A stretch of 26,968 bases of DNA, taken from Actinomycetes bacterium. Lineage in GTDB: Bacteria; Actinomycetota; Acidimicrobiia; Acidimicrobiales; RAAP-2. How positions within the stretch are numbered: the first letter of the stretch is position 1; every line of letters starts with the position of its first letter. Below the pieces are notes generated by a model. That model was given only the letters and a program-made list of their open reading frames with translations. It did not search any database and was not told where the DNA came from. Shown here piece after piece: positions 22,944 through 26,968 of this stretch. The stretch is from NCBI GenBank assembly GCA_021791615.1, contig JAJYWG010000473.1:1-26968 (forward strand), read 5' to 3'. Made by a program: the position numbers and the translations under genes.

Positions 22944-24791
22944 ATGCAATTGAGATCAGTTGTTCCAACACGGGGACGCCCCCGGGCACGGTGGATGCGT
23001 GCTGCTGCGACGGCGGGCGCATTGCTCGCGTCCGCTGGCGCGCTAGGCGCGACCGCGACGCCGTCCAGCGCGGCAGCGACGACGCCATTGTCGGCGGCGT
23101 TCCCGTCGGCATGGAACTCGACGTGGTCCTACAACGCCTACAACTCGAACTTCCCGAGCGGCCTGGACTACTTCGTCTACGAGTCCCTCGCGATCCAGAA
23201 GGCGCCCTCGATCACCGTGTTCGTACCTCAGCTCGCGAGCCGCTGGGTGGCGCACGGGAACGATGTGTCTCTTTACCTGCGCAGCGGGGCGAAGTGGCAG
23301 AACGGTCAGTCGGTGACGGCGACCGACGTCTACGACACGTTCCTCCTTGATGGAGCGGCCGGGTTCAGCGCGTGGGACGGAGTGACCAACGTGACGGTCA
23401 ACTCACCGTCCGAGATCACGTTTACTCTCGCGCCAGGCACACTGCCCAACCTCTTCGAGAGCACGCTGTTCAACAGCGTCATTCCGTACCCGGCAAGCGA
23501 GTACGGACAATTCGTGACGCCGTCGCTCAAGCAGGAGGACATCGCCTACTTCACCGAGCTGTTGAAGAACCCGACCGCTGCCGCGACGAGCTCTGCCGCG
23601 AACAGCCTTCACACGGTGTTCACCAAGCTCGCCGCGTTCAACCCGACGACAGTCGTCGGAGACGGGCCGTTCACCTTCAACGCGATGAACACTCTCAACA
23701 TGGAGCTCACGAAGTGGAGCGGCTTCTACGGAGCGAGCTCCATCCACGTTCCCGGCGTGACCTTCTACAACGCGACCACCAACTCGGAGATCTACTCGTG
23801 GTTGTTCTCAGGACGCGCCATGTTCTCCGATGTCTACCTGACGCCTGCGATCCTCACCAAGTGGGAGTCGACCTCAGGCGGGCACGTGGCGGCACCGACG
23901 GCGGGTGAGCAGCAGATGCTCTTCAATGACCACATCTACCCGCTCGACAACCCGAAGGTGCGCCAAGCACTTGCCTACATCACCCCGAGACAGAAGATGA
24001 TCGTGGCGGCCTACGGCACGAGTCGCTTTGCCGGAGGTACGGTCTCTGCGACCCCTAACGGCCTGATGGCGTCGATTCAGAGCCTCTATCTCTCGAAGGG
24101 GCAGGTCAAGTCTCTCAACGCCTACGGCTACAGTCCGGCGAAGGCCACGGCCCTCCTTGAGTCGGCAGGATTCCACAAGTCTGGTAGCACGTGGATGATG
24201 CCCAACGGCAAGCCATTCACCTTGTCCATGACAGTTGTCGCCGCGTACTCGGACATCGTCACTGCCTTCGATGTCGCGTCTAGTTCGTGGTCGTCCTTCG
24301 GGATCGCCACGACAGAGAACGGTGTGCCGAAGGCAACCTGGGCCGCCGATCTGCACTCGGGGAACTTCCAGGTGACGAACAACTACATGGCGAACTACGA
24401 CCCGCTCGGTGGTTTCAATGCCGTGCTCGGGACTCCGTCGAACTTCAGTTCGAGCGGCACCTTCAAGGGCGAGCGCGGCATCGGCTTCGGCCCGACCGAG
24501 AGCGTCCCGGGGATCGGCACCGTCAACGTCCCCGCTGCCCTCAACAAGGAGTCGGCCCTCGTCGGCCCAGGTCCCACCATGGATCGACTGACCGCTGACT
24601 GGGCTCAGTTCGTCAACAAGCAGGTGCCCTATCTGGTGTTCGGGAACAAGGTGTTCCAGTTCTCGTACTCGTCCTCTGCCTTCACCGACTGGCCGCCCTC
24701 GACAAGCTGGCTTTGGCCCGTCATGAGCAACAGCAAGCATGCCGGACTTGCCCTCGCTCTCGAGGACGGTTACATCCGGCCGAAGGGCTAG
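22944..24791 (+). CDS. ABC transporter substrate-binding protein, family 5 (SBP_bac_5), exported
   Basis: 615 residues from the ATG at 22944, just after AAGGAGG; the frame opens earlier but without a signal. The N-terminus has an Arg-rich region, a hydrophobic core (AAATAGALLASAGALGA) and an Ala-rich cleavage zone near 43 (PSSAAATT). There is no lipobox cysteine, so it is predicted to be a secreted or otherwise retained protein rather than a lipoprotein, which is unusual for a Gram-positive importer. The mature part shows family-5 features: LASRWVAHGNDVSLYLRSGA, then KWQNGQSVTATDVYDTF; and NDHIYPLDNPKVRQALAYI. It would capture the oligosaccharide (or peptide) for the permease above. Confidence 0.88.
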   Translation: MQLRSVVPTRGRPRARWMRAAATAGALLASAGALGATATPSSAAATTPLSAAFPSAWNSTWSYNAYNSNFPSGLDYFVYESLAIQKAPSITVFVPQLASRWVAHGNDVSLYLRSGAKWQNGQSVTATDVYDTFLLDGAAGFSAWDGVTNVTVNSPSEITFTLAPGTLPNLFESTLFNSVIPYPASEYGQFVTPSLKQEDIAYFTELLKNPTAAATSSAANSLHTVFTKLAAFNPTTVVGDGPFTFNAMNTLNMELTKWSGFYGASSIHVPGVTFYNATTNSEIYSWLFSGRAMFSDVYLTPAILTKWESTSGGHVAAPTAGEQQMLFNDHIYPLDNPKVRQALAYITPRQKMIVAAYGTSRFAGGTVSATPNGLMASIQSLYLSKGQVKSLNAYGYSPAKATALLESAGFHKSGSTWMMPNGKPFTLSMTVVAAYSDIVTAFDVASSSWSSFGIATTENGVPKATWAADLHSGNFQVTNNYMANYDPLGGFNAVLGTPSNFSSSGTFKGERGIGFGPTESVPGIGTVNVPAALNKESALVGPGPTMDRLTADWAQFVNKQVPYLVFGNKVFQFSYSSSAFTDWPPSTSWLWPVMSNSKHAGLALALEDGYIRPKG

Positions 24792-25137
24792 GAGGGGCCC
24801 CGTAACTGCGGCGTCGCGCCGGCCGGACCCGTCCACCTGCCACGGGTGGGCATGGACTGGCCGGCGCGACAGCTCCTCGTAGCTGCAACATCGATATCAT
24901 CGTCAACGATCACAGGAACTGGCCGGCTTTCAAACCGCTCTGGCGACAAACCCTTCGCCACTGGCGATTGGCGATAGCGGGAGGGATCGCAAGTACTACG
25001 AGCTCGATACCTGCCGGTTCCTGGTGACGATCCTCATCGATGTGCTCGGATACAGCCGGGCTTTGTCGGCCAGATCCTGAGCGAGCTACGCATTGACTGG
25101 AACGCCCACTCCGCCCTCAAGGCACGCGAGCGCCGAG
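24792..25137. other. Gap after the sugar locus (contains the terminator)
   Basis: About 345 bp separate the binding-protein gene from the minus-strand mobile genes. The first part holds the large stem-loop (24813-24870). Beyond it there is a small tandem repeat (TGGCGAT, 24962-24975) and a short plus-strand stretch that looks codon-like (YELDTCRFLVTILIDVLGYS) but has no start or family, possibly a decayed gene. No tRNA is seen. Confidence 0.4.
24813..24870 (+). terminator. Large nested stem-loop closing the sugar operon
   Basis: GTCGCGCCGGCC (24813-24824) pairs perfectly with GGCCGGCGCGAC (24859-24870). Inside, ACCCGT (24827-24832) pairs with ACGGGT (24842-24847). The structure starts 21 bp past the stop codon. 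There is no T-tract, as is often the case for actinobacterial terminators, so it may act as a transcript end or as an mRNA-stabilising hairpin. Confidence 0.7.
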
Positions 25138-25362
25138 TCACCTGAGAGCAATACGCGCTACTTCCATCGGCCATACCCGGCATTCGCGAATACGCGTGGC
25201 TACCGGGACAAGCTCCCAGGCACCAGTCTCTGCGACCAGCTCATCCAACGCCATGGGTACCTCAACGTCGGCCACGAGCAGTGCCCGCCGGGCAGCGATG
25301 AGCGAGCGGTGCGCGTGTCGGAGTCGGCGCAGCTCGGTGATCGTGGCAGCAGACCCGCTCAT
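25138..25362 (-). CDS. Small hypothetical protein, element-borne
   Basis: 74 residues. The ATG (25362-25360) overlaps the TGA of the upstream gene (ATGA), so it is the last gene of a minus-strand operon. The peptide is Arg/Ala/Glu-rich (ITELRRLRHAHRSLIAARRA, then LLVADVEVPMALDELVAETG) and predicted to be largely helical. I recognise no family or catalytic motif. A helper role in plasmid or integrative-element biology is suggested only by its neighbours. Confidence 0.6.
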   Translation of the reverse strand: MSGSAATITELRRLRHAHRSLIAARRALLVADVEVPMALDELVAETGAWELVPVATRIRECRVWPMEVARIALR

Positions 25363-25718
25363 GACGCACGCAGCGCCGCAAGCAAGTCCGCCTCAACCAA
25401 CCCGGACTCGTACGGCGGCACGGTCTCGAGCCGCTCGAAGCCGGCCGCACAGCACACGAGCGCCACGTCGTCGACAACGACGACGTCACCGACGCACATC
25501 GACCGGAAGAACTTCCCCGTCGGCCGGTCATCGACGTTCATCGCGACCCACATGACCTCGGCGAGCGACTCGGGCGTGTCGTTCGGCCCGGCGTCGACCG
25601 ACATCTCCCACACCTCGACGAGTCGGTCGCCCGGGCGGTATGGGGGATCGCCGAAGACCCAGGAGTGCGAAGGCCGACCGTCGGTCTTGCCGACATTGCC
25701 GAGGAACTTGAGATCCAT
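25359..25718 (-). CDS. Hypothetical protein of actinobacterial plasmid/integrative-element type
   Basis: 119 residues from the ATG at 25718, chosen because of the GGAGGTG ribosome-binding site; the longer upstream frame lacks similarity. The sequence begins MDLKFLGNVGKTDGRPSHSW and continues VFGDPPYRPGDRLVEVWEMS. It has a beta-rich look, and CVGDVVVVDDVALVCCAAGF lies near residues 79-98. I have seen similar proteins in mobile regions of actinomycetes, without known function. It starts 57 bp after the upstream large gene and overlaps the next gene by 4 bp. Confidence 0.65.
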   Translation of the reverse strand: MDLKFLGNVGKTDGRPSHSWVFGDPPYRPGDRLVEVWEMSVDAGPNDTPESLAEVMWVAMNVDDRPTGKFFRSMCVGDVVVVDDVALVCCAAGFERLETVPPYESGLVEADLLAALRAS

Positions 25719-25774
25719 TGTGGTGCACCTCCGTCGAGTAGTGATCACTACGGCTACATACGCCGACAACGCAC

Positions 25775-26968
25775 TCAGACGACGAACCCACCAACCTCGT
25801 CGGGCAGCCCACGCTCCTCGACACCGAAGCTCACCCGTGCCCGCTCGCACACCTCGGCGACGCTGAGCCCGTCGAGGATCTGCCCAGCCTCGACGAGGTG
25901 TGCCAGTGCGTCGCGGAGCGAGCCGAGGTCGCTGAAGCCGAGTGTGCGGATCGTGATGGTCTTCTTGTGCCCCTCCCACAGCTCGGGGTCCGCGTACTTC
26001 GCGAGGAACGCCTCGTAGGCTCGGCGCTCCTCCCGGGCGTTCCACTGCTCGCAGACCCGCTGCTCGTGGCGGCGGACGATGTCCCCGAGCTCGCCCACCC
26101 GCTTGCGGAGCGCGAGGTATCGCTCGTGGCGCTCCTCGGCCTCGGCCACGACGGCGTCGTCGAGGAACACCTGGCGCCAGGCCCTGGCCCAGCTGTTCGA
26201 TGTCGGCTCCCAGCACGGCCACGAGCCGGTGGGGTACGAGTCGTCCCAGTTCAAGCGGGTGACGACAGCTCCGGTGCCGTCACGGGTGAGCCGGAAGACG
26301 TGGCTGTGCACCTGGGGCTCCCTGCGTGACCCGGAGAGCGGGTGCTCCTCGTCGAGGCCGTCTGCGTCGTCGATCGTGAGTGCGGCAAGGCGAGGACGCT
26401 GCCGGCGGTCGCCGTGGGTGTTGTCGGCGAGCATCACGGCGAGCAGCCGCCCGGCGCCGGCGACACGGTCGTTCGACCGCACGACCTCGATCGCAGCCTC
26501 GATCTCTGGCCCGGTGAAGTGGTCCGCCCGTGACGCCATCGTGTCCCAGCCATCGAGGGCCGGGGAGCTGTAGGCGATCGTCCAACGTGTGCGGCGCGAG
26601 CCCACGAGCTGCCACTCGCTCCGGGACTTCTGCTGTCCCCTGGCGCTGTAGGTGTGCTCGGTGACGAATACGTCGCCGTCGTCCTCGGGATCGAGGACGA
26701 CATAGGCACCGTCCCGCTTGCGGGCGACGAGGAGACAGCGGGGGTGCTGGACACGCAGGCGTGCGACGAGGGCCATGTCGAGCGGTCGCCGGGTGTCCGC
26801 GAGGCGTCGCCGGTGCTCGTCGAGCATCATCGACACCGCCTTCGCGTTCTCCTGCTCGCTCCCGACGAGCGGGCGGTGGCGGCGGTTCGCGAGCTTCCAC
26901 CAGGCGACGAGGTCGCCGACCGACTCTGCGGCGTCGGCGACCGAGACGTCGTTCTCCCGTGCGAGCAC
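25775..26968 (-). CDS. Large hypothetical protein, element-borne (partial at window edge)
   Basis: At least 397 residues, open to the end of the window; the GTG at 26968 could be a start but the gene probably continues. The protein is rich in charged residues and has no recognised catalytic motif. Regions of note are a helical N-part (ADAAESVGDLVAWWKLANRR), a Trp-rich middle (PTGSWPCWEPTSNSWARAW) and a coiled-coil-like stretch around EAEERHERYLALRKRVGELG with DIVRRHEQRV. The C-terminus ends VEERGLPDEVGGFVV. Together with the two following genes it looks like part of a mobile or plasmid-like module, but the function cannot be assigned. Confidence 0.6.
   Translation of the reverse strand: MLARENDVSVADAAESVGDLVAWWKLANRRHRPLVGSEQENAKAVSMMLDEHRRRLADTRRPLDMALVARLRVQHPRCLLVARKRDGAYVVLDPEDDGDVFVTEHTYSARGQQKSRSEWQLVGSRRTRWTIAYSSPALDGWDTMASRADHFTGPEIEAAIEVVRSNDRVAGAGRLLAVMLADNTHGDRRQRPRLAALTIDDADGLDEEHPLSGSRREPQVHSHVFRLTRDGTGAVVTRLNWDDSYPTGSWPCWEPTSNSWARAWRQVFLDDAVVAEAEERHERYLALRKRVGELGDIVRRHEQRVCEQWNAREERRAYEAFLAKYADPELWEGHKKTITIRTLGFSDLGSLRDALAHLVEAGQILDGLSVAEVCERARVSFGVEERGLPDEVGGFVV

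Noticed and set aside
1..26968. CRISPR arrays, rRNA and tRNA genes
   Set aside because: I read through for regularly spaced repeats, cloverleaf-like segments and rRNA cores and saw none; the only evenly spaced repeats are the PHO box units.

Overview
The window is GC-rich DNA with GTG starts, dense ATGA/GTGA gene overlaps, a Streptomyces-like PHO box and a perfect CebR-type operator. This points to an actinomycete (Actinomycetota). An acidimicrobial lineage is possible, but I cannot fix the genus from the sequence.

Layout. (1) Positions 1-3.77 kb are a scrapyard of five insertion-sequence families. An IS3 end sits inside an IS21 istA gene. Next come a complete ISAzo13 element and an IS701 transposase split by a complete IS630 element; removing the IS630 restores the IS701 reading frame exactly. 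(2) Positions 3.78-5.37 kb hold a DUF6788-like small protein, an AhpD-like carboxymuconolactone decarboxylase-family protein, and about 0.75 kb without a convincing gene. That gap contains an orphan LacI-family (CebR-type) operator. (3) Positions 5.37-9.47 kb hold two divergent phosphate-uptake modules, each a PiT transporter plus a DUF47/PhoU-like partner. They flank a three-unit PHO box. The left module is preceded by, and overlaps, a truncated Mom-like gene. (4) Positions 9.6-24.8 kb form one long co-directional carbohydrate locus. It runs from a sigma70-type promoter and a 34-residue leader ORF coupled to a GntR/FCD regulator, through two xylose-isomerase-like barrels, a HUMPS-family (hexulose-phosphate synthase/ketogulonate-phosphate decarboxylase-like) enzyme, a zinc-type alcohol dehydrogenase, an SDR and a GH38 alpha-mannosidase. 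It ends with a complete Dpp/Opp-type ABC importer, a tiny two-helix membrane protein and the substrate-binding protein, closed by a large stem-loop. (5) Positions 25.1-27.0 kb carry three minus-strand genes of plasmid/integrative-element character, the last running off the window.

How it fits together. The most interesting part is the carbohydrate locus. The importer probably brings in a manno-oligosaccharide or related glycoside, and the cytoplasmic GH38 enzyme would hydrolyse it. The two dehydrogenases, two isomerase/epimerase barrels and the HUMPS enzyme would then process the sugar. No sugar kinase is present, and the HUMPS enzyme keeps its catalytic residues but lacks the usual phosphate-binding Arg. 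I therefore suggest, as inference only, a pathway acting on unphosphorylated keto-sugars or keto-aldonates.
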